The notes: generated by a model from the sequence alone, not told the origin. A stretch of 64,000 nt of DNA from Vibrio sp. YMD68 (GCF_029958905.1 NZ_CP124614.1:3281674-3345673), one strand, 5' to 3'; shown: positions 1 to 9,764, counted from the first letter of the stretch. Numbers and translations: made by a program.

Positions 1-1
1 T

Positions 2-253
2 GTGTTGATTTATCTGGGTGTGATCGCTTCTGGTGCGGGCTACTTTCTATGGAATAAAGGGGCGTGCCTTGTGAATGCCGGCGCTCTCGCCGTGATGAAT
101 AACCTCCTTGTTCCAGCTGGGCTTATAGTAAACATTGTCATTTGGAATCGAGATGTAGACCTTGTGAGTTTATCTATTGGTGGCCTAATTATTCTTCTCT
201 CACTGTGGGTCAATGAAACATGGGTAAAAAAGCGGGTTGAACAACAGGCTTAG
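2..253 (+). CDS. EamA/DMT-family transporter, C-terminal fragment
   Basis: This is the last 83 codons of a gene that begins upstream of the window, so the GTG at position 2 is probably not its start. The fragment holds about two and a half hydrophobic helices and a short basic tail ending VKKRVEQQA. The pattern of GYFLWNKG followed by AALAVMNNLLVP-like residues is typical of the last helices of EamA-domain drug/metabolite exporters, which are inner-membrane proteins with ten helices. Substrate cannot be inferred. A hairpin terminator about 100 bp downstream closes the transcript. Confidence 0.7.
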   Translation: MLIYLGVIASGAGYFLWNKGACLVNAGALAVMNNLLVPAGLIVNIVIWNRDVDLVSLSIGGLIILLSLWVNETWVKKRVEQQA

Positions 254-351
254 ATCCATAATGGTTGTTTGGGGAAAATACTGAGTCATTACTCTCTTGA
301 AGACTTTCGCTAGACACCGTATCTAGAGTCTTATCTAAAAGCCAGAAACTC

Positions 352-384
352 AAAACGCTCACTAATTTAGTGAGCGTTTTTATT
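352..384 (+). terminator. Rho-independent terminator after the DMT exporter
   Basis: Inverted repeat AACGCTCACT / AGTGAGCGTT with a short AT loop, followed by TTTTATT. It lies downstream of the plus-strand exporter and could also serve rsmJ from the opposite side. Confidence 0.75.
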
Positions 385-453
385 GGGTAACGTGTCGTAA
401 CGGCTTTTAAGCTTGTTATTTTTAGTCGCTGATTTCTCTAGTCAGTGACTGTA

Positions 454-1233
454 TTAACTCATCGATGCCTTTACATAAACATCAAAGCGGTTCTTCTTAG
501 TTTCTATCGCCATGGCGGGTTTTCTATCGCCAAGCCATGGAGCATAGTCAGGGCGTTTGACCACCACACGCTTAGTGGCAAGGGCCAAAGCGGGAGTTAA
601 TAAATCATCGGCATCATTATCAGCCCCAACTAGCGACTGAAAAACACGCATCTCTTTTTTGACAAGTGCCGATTTTTTCTTGTTCTCTGGATGTGGATAC
701 ATAGGATCAAGATAAACAATATCCGGTTGAACAAAGCTTTTGTCTTCAATTAGTGATGTTAAAGCATCATGGCTAGAGGCGTGTATGAGTGACATTCTTT
801 CCGTTACCCAATGTCCAATTTCTCTGTCTTGTTTTGCTCTCGAGAGCCCGTCATCAAGCAGTGCGGCAACAACCGGGTGACGTTCGACCATTTGAACCTG
901 GCAGCCTAAAGACGCTAACACAAAGGCATCGCGCCCTAACCCCGCCGTTGCATCAAGAACCGTAGGTGTCGCTCCTTTATTAAGCCCTGCTGCTTTGGCT
1001 ATTGCTTGTCCTTTTCCACCACCAAACTTACGACGATGACCAACTGCACCACCAACGAGATCGACAAAAATAGCCCCCAGTTTGGGTTCGTCTAATTTAC
1101 GTAATTCTAAATGCTCATCGGTTAGCACCAAAGCAAACATACTCGAGCTATAGTGTTTCAGCCCCCAGCGCTTGGCTAAGCCATCTAAATTATCTTGTTG
1201 TGATGCGTCTTCGCAAATCAGTTGTAACTGCAA
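454..1233 (-). CDS. rsmJ: 16S rRNA (guanine-1516-N2)-methyltransferase RsmJ
   Basis: A class I SAM-dependent methyltransferase that modifies G1516 in helix 45 of 16S rRNA. The SAM-binding motif [10 protein letters not shown], is at residues 94-102. The acidic loop VERHP is near 116-120, and the catalytic-type DPMYP motif of rRNA/DNA base methylases is at 176-180, followed by the [12 protein letters not shown] segment that typifies RsmJ (YhiQ). Length 259 aa is close to the roughly 250 aa of the E. coli protein. It is a single gene facing asnC across a 316-bp divergent spacer. Confidence 0.93.
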   Translation of the reverse strand: MQLQLICEDASQQDNLDGLAKRWGLKHYSSSMFALVLTDEHLELRKLDEPKLGAIFVDLVGGAVGHRRKFGGGKGQAIAKAAGLNKGATPTVLDATAGLGRDAFVLASLGCQVQMVERHPVVAALLDDGLSRAKQDREIGHWVTERMSLIHASSHDALTSLIEDKSFVQPDIVYLDPMYPHPENKKKSALVKKEMRVFQSLVGADNDADDLLTPALALATKRVVVKRPDYAPWLGDRKPAMAIETKKNRFDVYVKASMS

Positions 1234-1549
1234 AGTTGGCTCCAGATGTCAGTCAGTGAATACATAAAATTGAACGGCAGAAGTCTACCTGTTTTTCTCG
1301 GCGCTTTCTTGGGTTTCTATGACCATTGCATTAGTCATAATTTAGATCGATTCCAAGCTGCATTTTGATGTCCTGGCAATATCAGACCACCCAGCTAAAT
1401 AATGAAACGAAGTCATGACTCGCGGAAAGATGAAAACCGAGCATCGGTATGTCATTAGAGAGTGCCCTCAATTGATAATAGTAACATCGCTGTTGATAAA
1501 ATATACTGAGTGCGTTTCTCTTTTTGTTCCTCACAATCGCGGTGATTAA
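1234..1549. other. Divergent spacer between rsmJ and asnC
   Basis: A 316-bp stretch with no convincing ORF. The last 80 bp before asnC are AT-rich and hold two TTGATA elements (near 1472 and 1493) that could be promoter parts, but no confident -35/-10 pair stands out. I see no riboswitch or terminator. Confidence 0.4.
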
Positions 1550-2008
1550 ATGCAACAAGCCAAGCTCGATGATCTAGACCGGGCCATACTTAAAACTTTG
1601 ATGGAAGACGCTCGTAAACCTTACGCAGAAATGGCGAAAAGCTTCGATGTCAGCCCTGCTACGATTCACGTTAGAATTGAAAAGATGAAGTCTGCCGATA
1701 TCATTCAAGGAACAGAAGTAATCGTGAACACCAAGAAACTCGGCTATGACGTTTGCTGCTTTATTGGAATAAACTTGAATGCGGCAAGAGATTACCATTC
1801 TGCGATTGCTAAGCTCAATGCGCTTGAAGAGGTTGTCGAAGCTTATTACACGACTGGCGCTTACAATATTTTTGTCAAACTTATGTGTAAATCCATTGAA
1901 GAGCTACAGTATGTTCTGATCGATAAGCTACAAGCCATTGATGAAGTTCAGTCGACAGAGACACTGATTTCTCTACAAAACCCCATTAATCGCAATGTGA
2001 ATCCGTAA
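1550..2008 (+). CDS. asnC: Lrp/AsnC-family transcriptional regulator AsnC
   Basis: At 152 aa it has exactly the length of E. coli AsnC and the same signatures: LDDLDRAIL and VSPATIHVRIEKMK in the N-terminal HTH, then the ligand-binding RAM domain with LGYDVCCFIGI, EAYYTTGAYNIFVK and the C-terminal STETLISLQNPI. AsnC senses asparagine and controls asnA and its own gene. In E. coli asnC sits beside mioC at oriC. Here it lies about 55 kb from mioC and asnA is not in the window. The start is ATG with GGTGA upstream. Confidence 0.92.
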   Translation: MQQAKLDDLDRAILKTLMEDARKPYAEMAKSFDVSPATIHVRIEKMKSADIIQGTEVIVNTKKLGYDVCCFIGINLNAARDYHSAIAKLNALEEVVEAYYTTGAYNIFVKLMCKSIEELQYVLIDKLQAIDEVQSTETLISLQNPINRNVNP

Positions 2009-2050
2009 TGACTTGTTATTCGGCGTTCCAAATACGCTATAGAATTAAAA

Positions 2051-2076
2051 ATGGCCTCACTGCGGAGTGAGGCCAT
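2051..2076 (+). terminator. Terminator between asnC and the convergent small gene
   Basis: Perfect hairpin ATGGCCTCACT-GCGG-AGTGAGGCCAT. A run of As precedes it and TTTCG follows, so it can act in both directions for asnC (plus) and the gene at 2107-2388 (minus). Confidence 0.8.
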
Positions 2077-2106
2077 TTCGATGGATGCATTGACTGACTA
2101 ACACGG

Positions 2107-2388
2107 TTAACGAGCCAAATACGCTTTTAATTCTTCAGCAGAAATGCCTTGCTCGGCAAGCTGTTTTGCCAAGGTCTCTACCTGCTCGCCTTTTCTTGAT
2201 TCTATAACCTGTTGGAATTGAAAAACGATATCTTTTAGTACATCGATAGGAACCTGCTTAGCCGCACTACGAATACGCTCACCACTTTGGTTTCCCATCT
2301 CGTTAAGAATCTTACCAAACATGATTTTTTCTGGTGCTTCTTCTAGCTGCTCTAGAACTCGCGCCATCTCGTAAGTTGTCATCGACAT
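2107..2388 (-). CDS. Small conserved-looking protein of unknown function
   Basis: A 93-aa, soluble, charged protein with no cysteine and no membrane segment. It looks fully helical. The C-terminus, with QLAEQGISAEELKAYLAR, resembles the ends of several short Vibrio proteins of unknown function, but I do not recognise a named family. The start is ATG (MSMTTYEMAR); the second ATG three codons on is an alternative. It is isolated between asnC and the exporter gene, with its own terminator downstream. Confidence 0.65.
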   Translation of the reverse strand: MSMTTYEMARVLEQLEEAPEKIMFGKILNEMGNQSGERIRSAAKQVPIDVLKDIVFQFQQVIESRKGEQVETLAKQLAEQGISAEELKAYLAR

Positions 2389-2471
2389 TATTATTGGTTA
2401 TCCAGTGCGTATTAGGAATTAATCGTAAGAGGTTAAATATACACCTGTTTTGACACGAATAACACATCATA

Positions 2472-3725
2472 TTAACTCTGTTCAGCTGACAACCGTACCT
2501 CATGCCATTTATGTCCTACCTTGGTACATAGCACGATTAAACTTGGTGCAGTAAGCCAAAGAAGTAAGGTGATTAGCATTTCTGGTTCAAGTGATAACCT
2601 CTGCATAATACCGACTACGAGGCCAGCTCCGCTCATTTGAAATAGTCCTAATAAAGCCGCAGCTGTTCCGGCTTTATCACCAAACGGCGCTAACGCTTTA
2701 CCCGCTGCTGCGCCTAGTACCCACGCGAAGCCGGCGGATGAAACAAAGATAGGTAACATGAAAGCAAATGGCGTTTGCTGACTTTGCATTGCTAGCATCA
2801 TGACACCGGCAGTGTTGAGCATCACAACACCAATGACGATCGTCATTCTCGTGCCTAGTTTTTCCATACACTTCGGCGCTGTCATGCACGCAATAATGTT
2901 AACGACAGCATTCACTCCAAACCAAAAAGTAAACTCATCCATCGATAAGCCATACCTTTCCATCAGCACACCAGGAGCAGAAGTGACATAAGCAAGTATC
3001 ACTGCCATCGCGAGCATACAAAGTGAGGCATGAAAAACGAACATTGGGTTTTTCAGCACTTGAGCATATCGGCTCGGTTTGAATACCGCTTCTGTGGCTT
3101 TTCTTGGGTTTGTCTCTTTTTGATATAAAAAGAGAGCTACTCCAACCACTAACGCAAAGATAGCCATGAAAGAGAAATTGGATCGCCAACCAAACTGCTG
3201 TGTTAGCCAGCTACCAAAAATTGGGGCAAGAGCAGGAATAAAACAGATCGCACCGTTTAGGTAGCTGATCATTCTCCCACTTTTTTCTGCCCCAAACAGA
3301 TCGCGAACAGTTGCAAAAGCAGCTACTGCGGTCGCACATGCGCCCAAGCCTTGTAGTAGCCTTGCTAGTAGCATCCACTCAATGGTTTGTGCGGCCCACG
3401 CCAAGCAAGCACTCAAACCGTAGATACTGACACCGACTAATGCAACTGTTCGACGCCCGTGTTTATCTGCTAAGGGGCCAGCAAAGAGTTGCCCCACTCC
3501 CATAGCAAACAAAAACCATGTGATTGTGTCCTGAATTCGAGTCGGTTCCACGTGAAACGTTTCCGCCATAAGAGGAAATGCTGGAAGATAGATATCGATC
3601 CCCAATGGGCTAAACAGCACTAGCATTGTAAGTAGTACCATTTGTAATCTTTTAGGCGTATCGAGTTGCGACGTATTCACTGTATATACCGACCATATTA
3701 TTGAATTGGCGAGAGTGTATCGCAT
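2472..3725 (-). CDS. Bcr/CflA-type MFS exporter
   Basis: A major facilitator with twelve predicted helices. It carries the Bcr/CflA hallmark SPLGIDIYLPAFPLMAETF in helix 1 and the motif-A loop GPLADKHGRRTV after helix 2, with RLLQGLGACATAV in helix 4. Homologues export drugs, sulfonamides or dipeptides across the inner membrane; the substrate here is unknown. The longest frame begins at 3725, but about 28 residues precede the first helix. An internal GTG at 3680 or a nearby ATG may be the real start. It diverges from a LysR gene, which probably controls it. Confidence 0.82.
   Translation of the reverse strand: MRYTLANSIIWSVYTVNTSQLDTPKRLQMVLLTMLVLFSPLGIDIYLPAFPLMAETFHVEPTRIQDTITWFLFAMGVGQLFAGPLADKHGRRTVALVGVSIYGLSACLAWAAQTIEWMLLARLLQGLGACATAVAAFATVRDLFGAEKSGRMISYLNGAICFIPALAPIFGSWLTQQFGWRSNFSFMAIFALVVGVALFLYQKETNPRKATEAVFKPSRYAQVLKNPMFVFHASLCMLAMAVILAYVTSAPGVLMERYGLSMDEFTFWFGVNAVVNIIACMTAPKCMEKLGTRMTIVIGVVMLNTAGVMMLAMQSQQTPFAFMLPIFVSSAGFAWVLGAAAGKALAPFGDKAGTAAALLGLFQMSGAGLVVGIMQRLSLEPEMLITLLLWLTAPSLIVLCTKVGHKWHEVRLSAEQS
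3544..3559. promoter_or_regulatory. Degenerate parS-like site
   Basis: GGTTCCACGTGAAACG matches 13 of 16 positions of the parS palindrome TGTTTCACGTGAAACA. One of the mismatches falls at position 5, which varies among known sites. It lies inside the exporter coding sequence, about 3 kb from a perfect parS. Confidence 0.5.
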
Positions 3726-3785
3726 TCATGTTATTCGTCTTAATGGTATATACTCATACCTAATATTCTTATATGGAAAATCACA

Positions 3786-4727
3786 TTGTCGATTGAAGCC
3801 TTAGCCCGTATAGATCTAAACCTATTGGTTTGCCTAAATATCTTAATTGAAGAGCGCAGCGTCACTCGGGCAGCACAAAGATTGTGTCTCAGTCAGTCTG
3901 CGGTCAGTAAATCACTCGCCAAGCTTCGTGAGCAATTCGAGGACCCTTTGTTTGTTCGAACCTCACACGGATTAAGACCGACAGCAAAAAGCCAACACTT
4001 AAAGCCACGCTTGGAAAACCTCATCCATCAACTCGAAAGCATCACACAACCTCTCGATTTCTGTCCGAACACCAGTGAATATCGATTTCATATAGCTGCA
4101 GTGGAAAGTGTCTATCCGTTAATTTTACCTCACTTCATGCCTATTGTTTTTCAACAAGGGCCGAATCTCAATATCTCGACACACTCTTGGGACGATCAGA
4201 CATTTAAACGACTTCAATTGGGGGAGTTGGATATTGGCATTACCGGTAAAGATATCGACATTAATGATGCGAAGCTGACGATGCTACCGCCTAGCGACAT
4301 TGCCGAGCTAGAAATCTATCAAGACGTTCAAATGTGTGTGGTACGTAAAGATCACCCCGTATTGACTACCCCATGGGGTTTGGATAGCTATCTAGACATG
4401 CGTCACGTTCAGGTTCGCTGCGATGGCAATGATCGATGGCTGCTTGATTATCGCCTTGCTGATCTTGGACGAGAGCGAGATATCGCCATCACCGTTCCTG
4501 ACTTTAATAGTGCTGCGAGTTTATGTACTTATACTGATTTTATCTTTACAGCACCCAGCCACTTTACTTCTCTCATTGCAAAACAACTTGATCTCGTTGA
4601 ACTGCCTCTGCCTCTTGAGTTTCCCGCAATGGCCTATACTCTTTTTTGGCATAAAGACAGAGAAAATGACCCCGCATTAATGTGGTTAACGAATATCATC
4701 AAAGAAAAAACTCGTTTACTTAGATAA
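3786..4727 (+). CDS. LysR-type transcriptional regulator
   Basis: At 313 aa it has the normal LTTR layout: an N-terminal winged HTH (RIDLNLLVCLNILIEERS, then TRAAQRLCLSQSAVSKSLAKLR) and a periplasmic-binding-protein-like effector domain. The N-terminus is of the NodD/LeuO-like branch. The frame opens with TTG at 3786; an ATG at 3774 is out of frame and stops after seven codons, so TTG is the most likely start. It faces the MFS exporter across 60 bp, a common regulator-target pairing. Confidence 0.85.
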   Translation: MSIEALARIDLNLLVCLNILIEERSVTRAAQRLCLSQSAVSKSLAKLREQFEDPLFVRTSHGLRPTAKSQHLKPRLENLIHQLESITQPLDFCPNTSEYRFHIAAVESVYPLILPHFMPIVFQQGPNLNISTHSWDDQTFKRLQLGELDIGITGKDIDINDAKLTMLPPSDIAELEIYQDVQMCVVRKDHPVLTTPWGLDSYLDMRHVQVRCDGNDRWLLDYRLADLGRERDIAITVPDFNSAASLCTYTDFIFTAPSHFTSLIAKQLDLVELPLPLEFPAMAYTLFWHKDRENDPALMWLTNIIKEKTRLLR

Positions 4728-4915
4728 ATTGCACACTGAGAACGATTGCAGCTTTTGTCTAAAAAGAGTAGCTTATTTGTCTTTATTACCTGTTGCTGCA
4801 ACTGTCAAAGAATCGCGGCAACAATCTAAAAATTGGCGTAACAAGCGAGAAAAGTAAATAACCACCTAAAAGCCGTACAAGCTTATGCCGCACAAACTAA
4901 TAAGGAACATTTTTG

Positions 4916-6706
4916 ATGCATCAATCAACTTCTGAGCGTGTTCAAGCACTAAGAAACTGGCTCTCCGAACACAACTATGACGCCATCATCATTCCCCATG
5001 AGGATGAGTTCCTTGGTGAATACATCCCAGCTCATAATGAACGCTTGCATTGGCTTACAGGATTTACCGGTTCCGCGGGTTGTGCTGTCATCACCCCAAC
5101 TAAAGCCGCTATTTTTATTGATGGTCGCTACACGGTTCAAGTGCGCAGCGAAGTGCCTGAGAGCATCTTTGAATTCCGCCACCTTATCGAAGAGCCTGCG
5201 TTAGATTGGATCAGCCAAAACCTCGATGCCCAAAGTCACGTAGCGTTCGACCCACGAATGCATACAAGTGCTTGGTTGAATGCGGCTCAAGATAAACTGG
5301 CCAGCCATTACACGTTATCTGCTATTTCAACCAACCCGATAGACGATTTATGGCATGACCGTCCTACCGCGATTTGTTCAGTAGCGAGACTAATGTCACT
5401 GTCATTTGTTGGACAAACAAGCGAAGACAAACGAAAGGCAATGGCAGATAAAATTACAGCGATGGGAGCCGATTGTGCGGTCATTACCGCTTTGGATTCG
5501 ATTGGTTGGTTACTTAACATTCGTGGTTTAGACGTATCGCGTTTGCCTGTCCTCCTTTCTCATGTGATTTTGCATTCTGATTCTAGTCTCGATTTTTTCT
5601 TTGACGAAACTCGACTTCCAGATGAATTTTCTTCTCATGTTGGCGATAATGTTAACGTGAGAAAACCAAGTGAACTTGCCGATGTTTTAGGCTCAATGAC
5701 GAGTAAGAAGGTCCTCATTGACCCAGCAACCAGCAACGCTTGGTTCACTCTTCAGTTGCAAAACTCAGGCGCTCATATTATCTCTGCGTCGGACCCTTGT
5801 TTGCTGCCTAAAGCGCAAAAGAACAGCGTCGAGATTGCTGGTATGAAAGCGAGCCACATTCGAGATGGTGTGGCTATGGTGAACTTTCTCTGCTGGCTAG
5901 ATAAACAAGTAGAGCAAAACAACCTACTAAACGAAGCGGAACTCTCCGACAAGTTACAGCGCTTTAGAGAACAAGACCCAACGTTAGCGGATCTAAGTTT
6001 TGATACCATATCTGCCGCGGGTGGTAACGCAGCCATGTGTCACTACAACCATGAGAACCAAGCCCAACCTGCAAACCTCACCATGGATTCACTGTATCTT
6101 GTTGACTCAGGTGGTCAGTATCCCGATGGCACGACAGATATCACCCGTACCGTAGCTATCGGACAGCCTTCCGCAGAAATGATTAAGCAATTTACGCTGG
6201 TACTTAAAGGGCATATTGCCATTGCTAGAGCGCGCTTTCCCGTAGGGACTTGTGGTTACCAACTGGATACACTAGCCCGACAGCATTTATGGGCTGAGGG
6301 TTACGACTATGACCACGGGACGGGGCATGGTGTCGGCCACTTTCTTAGTGTCCATGAAGGGCCACAAAGTATTTCCAAAAGACAGATAAATGTACCCTTA
6401 GTCGACGGGATGGTTCTTTCTAATGAGCCTGGCTACTATCGTGCTGAAGCATTTGGTATCCGTATCGAGAATCTAGAGCTGGTCACCAAAATCGAATCTA
6501 ACGGTGACTTGCCACTGTTAGGGTTTGAATCCCTCACGCGTTGCCCTATCGATTATCGCAATATTGACACCAATATGTTAACTCGCCCAGAACTCGCTTG
6601 GATTAACGATTACCATCAAAAAGTTTGGGATGAATTGAACTCTCTAGTAGAAGGTGACGTTAAAACTTGGCTTAAGAAAGCAACTCAAACGTTATCTCAT
6701 GGCTAA
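4916..6706 (+). CDS. Xaa-Pro aminopeptidase (M24B family, three-domain)
   Basis: A cytosolic dinuclear-metal peptidase that removes an N-terminal residue preceding proline. It has two creatinase-type N-terminal domains and a C-terminal pita-bread catalytic domain. Visible metal ligands are the two Asp in DSGGQYPDGTTDITR (about residues 396-409), His in HGTGHGVGHF (about 467), Glu in NEPGYY (about 502) and Glu in RIEN (about 515). At 596 aa it matches the long eukaryote-like APP1 class rather than 440-aa PepP. TTG at 4913 is also in frame, but ATG at 4916 with TAAGGA upstream is preferred. Confidence 0.9.
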   Translation: MHQSTSERVQALRNWLSEHNYDAIIIPHEDEFLGEYIPAHNERLHWLTGFTGSAGCAVITPTKAAIFIDGRYTVQVRSEVPESIFEFRHLIEEPALDWISQNLDAQSHVAFDPRMHTSAWLNAAQDKLASHYTLSAISTNPIDDLWHDRPTAICSVARLMSLSFVGQTSEDKRKAMADKITAMGADCAVITALDSIGWLLNIRGLDVSRLPVLLSHVILHSDSSLDFFFDETRLPDEFSSHVGDNVNVRKPSELADVLGSMTSKKVLIDPATSNAWFTLQLQNSGAHIISASDPCLLPKAQKNSVEIAGMKASHIRDGVAMVNFLCWLDKQVEQNNLLNEAELSDKLQRFREQDPTLADLSFDTISAAGGNAAMCHYNHENQAQPANLTMDSLYLVDSGGQYPDGTTDITRTVAIGQPSAEMIKQFTLVLKGHIAIARARFPVGTCGYQLDTLARQHLWAEGYDYDHGTGHGVGHFLSVHEGPQSISKRQINVPLVDGMVLSNEPGYYRAEAFGIRIENLELVTKIESNGDLPLLGFESLTRCPIDYRNIDTNMLTRPELAWINDYHQKVWDELNSLVEGDVKTWLKKATQTLSHG

Positions 6707-6748
6707 CATTGCTAGCATCGACTGTTCTATTTTTATGTTTATATGATC

Positions 6749-6778
6749 AAAAATGGCTACGAACTCGTAGCCATTTTT
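6749..6778. terminator. Bidirectional terminator between the aminopeptidase and thiH
   Basis: AAAAATGGCTACG-AACT-CGTAGCCATTTTT is a nearly perfect hairpin with an A-run on one side and a T-run on the other. It suits the two convergent transcripts and directly abuts a parS site. Confidence 0.85.
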
Positions 6779-6793
6779 GTTTCACGTGAAACA
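6778..6793. promoter_or_regulatory. parS centromere site (ParB binding)
   Basis: TGTTTCACGTGAAACA is a perfect 16-bp palindrome identical to the canonical bacterial parS. ParB encoded at 52-53 kb should nucleate here. It occupies the convergent intergenic space between the aminopeptidase terminator and the end of thiH. Confidence 0.93.
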
Positions 6794-6814
6794 ACTAAGT
6801 GCTAGCAATGCACT

Positions 6815-7933
6815 TTAACCTGAATATCCGCTATGCCAATCTTTCCAGACAGGATCAAAGCCACGACTTCTAATCATAGTTGCAACAGCATCGGCGCTGC
6901 GCTCATCACTGATTTCAAACTGTTCCAACTCGATATCCTCCAACGCGTACCCACCAGGTTGAGTCTTTGACGCCGCTGACATCGTAGTGATCCCAAGTGG
7001 CAATACGTTATCTCGAAATATCGCAGATTCACGCGTAGAAAGAGACAACTCAACTTCAGGATTCAGGATCCGATACGCACAGATTAATTGGACCAACTGT
7101 TTATCCGACATGATCGACTTAGGTTGAAGCCCTCCTTCACACGGTCGTAAACGTGGAAAAGAGATCGAGTAGCGTGTCTGCCAATAGGTCTTTTCAAGGT
7201 AATCTAAATGAGCCGCGACGTAAAAACAGTCTGTGCGCCACTCTTCTAAACCGATCAGTGCACCAATACCAATCTTATCAATTCCCGCTTTGGCTAATCG
7301 GTCAGGAGTCTCTAGTCGAAAGTGAAAATCCGTTTTGTTACCGCGTAAATGGTGCTGCGCGTAAGTGGATGGATGATAGGTTTCTTGATAAACCATGACC
7401 GCGTCCAAACCTAAGCACTTTAGTTCCTGATAATCTTCTTGGGCTAAAGGCTGGACTTCCATCGCCAAGTAACTAAACCGTTCCTTAATCGAAGGCAAAA
7501 CCTGCCTGAAATAGTTCATTCCGACCTTTGTTTCGTGTTCCCCTGTGACCAGCAGTACACTATCAAATCCCATCTTTTTGATAGCCTGTGTTTCCAGTGA
7601 AATTTCGTCAATATCGAGTGTGCGTCGCTTAATTCTGTTCTCCATAGAGAAGCCGCAATAGGTACAAGCATTCGCACACAAGTTTGAGAGATACAGTGGG
7701 ATATAAAGACCGATAGTATTGCCAAACCTTTGTCGAGTAAGCATCAAAGATCGTTGTGCCATCTGCTCTAAGTAAGGTTCTGCCGCTGGAGAGATAAGCG
7801 CCTTAAAGTCATTTAAATCACACCTTGATTTGCTTAGTGCTCGCTCAACGTCACGAGATGTCTTGGCGTTGATCGACAGAGTAATATCATCCCAATCAAG
7901 CTTGCTGAATTCATCTACAAAACTCATCATCAA
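6815..7933 (-). CDS. thiH: 2-iminoacetate synthase ThiH
   Basis: A radical-SAM enzyme that cleaves tyrosine to dehydroglycine and p-cresol, supplying the thiazole C-N unit of thiamine. The Fe-S cluster motif CANACTYCGF lies at about residues 86-95. The later RYSISFPRLRPCEGG and STRESAIFRDNVLPLG segments are characteristic of ThiH. Length 372 aa is normal. It is the last gene of thiCEFSGH, 14 bp after thiG. An alternative start one codon in is possible (MMMSF). Confidence 0.93.
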   Translation of the reverse strand: MMMSFVDEFSKLDWDDITLSINAKTSRDVERALSKSRCDLNDFKALISPAAEPYLEQMAQRSLMLTRQRFGNTIGLYIPLYLSNLCANACTYCGFSMENRIKRRTLDIDEISLETQAIKKMGFDSVLLVTGEHETKVGMNYFRQVLPSIKERFSYLAMEVQPLAQEDYQELKCLGLDAVMVYQETYHPSTYAQHHLRGNKTDFHFRLETPDRLAKAGIDKIGIGALIGLEEWRTDCFYVAAHLDYLEKTYWQTRYSISFPRLRPCEGGLQPKSIMSDKQLVQLICAYRILNPEVELSLSTRESAIFRDNVLPLGITTMSAASKTQPGGYALEDIELEQFEISDERSADAVATMIRSRGFDPVWKDWHSGYSG

Positions 7934-7947
7934 TTCCCTAACTAGAA

Positions 7948-8730
7948 TCAGTCATCTAAAAATGACGTTAATGGACTAGAGGCAACTGCGTGAGTAGCAA
8001 CACTTGCTAAACCAGAACAATAGGCCGCTCTGCCCGCTTCAACCGCGTATCGGAAAGCCGTCGCCATAACCATCGGATGACTTGAAGCAGCAATCGCGGT
8101 GTTTACTAGCACCGCGTCAGCACCAAGCTCCATTGCGAAAGCAGCATGCGATGGCGCGCCTATCCCTGCATCAACAACAACAGGAACCGTCGCTTGATCG
8201 ATAATGATTTCTAAGAAGTCTTTACTGGCTATCCCCTTGTTTGAGCCAATCGGTGCACCCAGCGGCATAACCGCAGCACAGCCAACCTCTTCAAGTCGTT
8301 TACACAGAACAGGGTCAGCATGGCAGTAAGGGAGAACAACAAAGCCATCTTTGACAAGTTGTTCTGCTGCAATTAGCGTCTCGATAGGATCAGGCATCAA
8401 ATACTTTGGATCTGGGTGAATTTCCAATTTCAACCAGTTTGTGCCTATCGCTTCTCGTGCCAGGTGCGCAGCAAAAATGGCATCTTTTGCATTTTTCGCA
8501 CCTGAGGTATTAGGGAGAAGGTTTACCCCGGCTTCAACTAACGGGTCCAAGATGTCGTCTTGACTCGCGCTAATATCAACACGCTTCAACGCCATTGTCG
8601 CTAGCTCTGATCCTGATGCCTTTATCGATTCTACCATCGAGTATTTATTGGAAAACTTACCTGTTCCGGTAAATAGGCGCGAACTAAAAGTTCTATCGGC
8701 GATAACCAACTGGTCTTTTGTGAGAATCAT
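7948..8730 (-). CDS. thiG: Thiazole synthase ThiG
   Basis: A TIM-barrel enzyme that condenses deoxyxylulose phosphate, dehydroglycine and ThiS thiocarboxylate into the thiazole phosphate. Characteristic segments are [39 protein letters not shown] and [31 protein letters not shown]. The conserved lysine of the Schiff base lies in the [11 protein letters not shown] or KLEIH strand. At 260 aa it is full length. It is three bases downstream of thiS, so the two are probably translationally coupled. Confidence 0.95.
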   Translation of the reverse strand: MILTKDQLVIADRTFSSRLFTGTGKFSNKYSMVESIKASGSELATMALKRVDISASQDDILDPLVEAGVNLLPNTSGAKNAKDAIFAAHLAREAIGTNWLKLEIHPDPKYLMPDPIETLIAAEQLVKDGFVVLPYCHADPVLCKRLEEVGCAAVMPLGAPIGSNKGIASKDFLEIIIDQATVPVVVDAGIGAPSHAAFAMELGADAVLVNTAIAASSHPMVMATAFRYAVEAGRAAYCSGLASVATHAVASSPLTSFLDD

Positions 8731-8733
8731 AAC

Positions 8734-8961
8734 CTAACCTCCCGCTATGGCTTGAAACAATGAGATTGAATCGTTGTTCTTTAGCAAAGTAGATTCCCAT
8801 CGATTCCTCGATACAATCGTGTTATTAATTGAAAACACGCAGCCATTATCTGGCAACGCCAGGATTCTAATCACATCTTGAAGCGTTGAACCTTGCTGGA
8901 TCTGAGTCACCTTGCCATTGATTTCTATATCTACTTTACTCTCTGCATCCAATTTGCTCAT
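8734..8961 (-). CDS. thiS: Sulfur carrier protein ThiS
   Basis: A ubiquitin-like 75-aa protein ending in the invariant Gly-Gly (FQAIAGG). ThiF adenylates this C-terminus, and it is then converted to a thiocarboxylate that donates sulfur to the thiazole. It has a few more N-terminal residues than the 66-aa E. coli protein. It overlaps thiF by four bases (ATGA arrangement). Confidence 0.93.
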   Translation of the reverse strand: MSKLDAESKVDIEINGKVTQIQQGSTLQDVIRILALPDNGCVFSINNTIVSRNRWESTLLKNNDSISLFQAIAGG

Positions 8962-9764
8962 AAGGTTACCTCTTTAGGTATGACACCATCAGTTGCTCCA
9001 TTTTGGTCCGTGGATTCTTGTCCGCAAACCGTACACGATGTGTCTTTCTCTAATCTTAAGCTCTGCCAGTGAAACGTTTTGCCATCGAACAATTTCAGCT
9101 GCTGGGTTGGGCACTCAAACCGGCCTAACGCTAACTTTTGAATGGCCGCCAGTGCTTGTAGATTACCGACAGTGCCAACGACAGGGCCAATGATGCCCAT
9201 ATCAGCACAACGTCTCGACTCACCGACATTTTGCTTCGGGTACAAGCATTGATAACAAGGGGACACATTGGGAAAATCAAAGACAATAAACTGTCCCTGC
9301 CAACCAATTGCGGCGCCAGAAATCAACGGCTTTCCCTGTTGAAAGCAGACTTGGTTAATCAAGTGACGACTCTCAAAGCTGTCCGTACAATCAAGAACCA
9401 CATCTGAAACGGCCACTTCATTAGAAAGCGGCTCTTCTCCTAGTCGTTCTGTAACTGCGCGAATGCTGCAATCTGAGTTAAGCGAAAGAAGCTGCTGCTT
9501 CATCGCCAATGATTTGCGAGACGTAATATCGCTTTCACGATAAACCACTTGGCGCTGTAAGTTACTTTTTTCGACCACATCGTCATCAACTATAACCAGT
9601 TGACCAACACCTGCACCAGCTAGATAGAGCGCAGCTGCACTGCCTAGCCCACCGCATCCAAGTATTAATACTGTCGACTCCTTTAAATTAGCTTGGCCTT
9701 CTTCTAGAAAGTCGGGAAGGCAAATCTGGCGATGGTAATTAAGAAATTCTCTATCCGTTAGCAT
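8958..9764 (-). CDS. thiF: ThiS adenylyltransferase ThiF
   Basis: An E1-like enzyme that adenylates the ThiS C-terminus. It has the ATP-binding loop GCGGLGSAAALYLAGAG, the acidic VDDDVVEKSNLQRQ stretch, and two zinc-binding cysteine pairs (CYQCLYP and CTVCGQ). The frame is open from 9821, but MLTDREFLNYHRQICL matches the family start, so 9764 is chosen. This start lies inside the 3' end of thiE, overlapping by 14 bases. The last residues overlap thiS. Confidence 0.92.
   Translation of the reverse strand: MLTDREFLNYHRQICLPDFLEEGQANLKESTVLILGCGGLGSAAALYLAGAGVGQLVIVDDDVVEKSNLQRQVVYRESDITSRKSLAMKQQLLSLNSDCSIRAVTERLGEEPLSNEVAVSDVVLDCTDSFESRHLINQVCFQQGKPLISGAAIGWQGQFIVFDFPNVSPCYQCLYPKQNVGESRRCADMGIIGPVVGTVGNLQALAAIQKLALGRFECPTQQLKLFDGKTFHWQSLRLEKDTSCTVCGQESTDQNGATDGVIPKEVTL

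Noticed and set aside
1574..1798. Minus-strand ORF within asnC and similar antisense frames in other core genes
   Set aside because: Shadows of well-supported coding genes in another frame.
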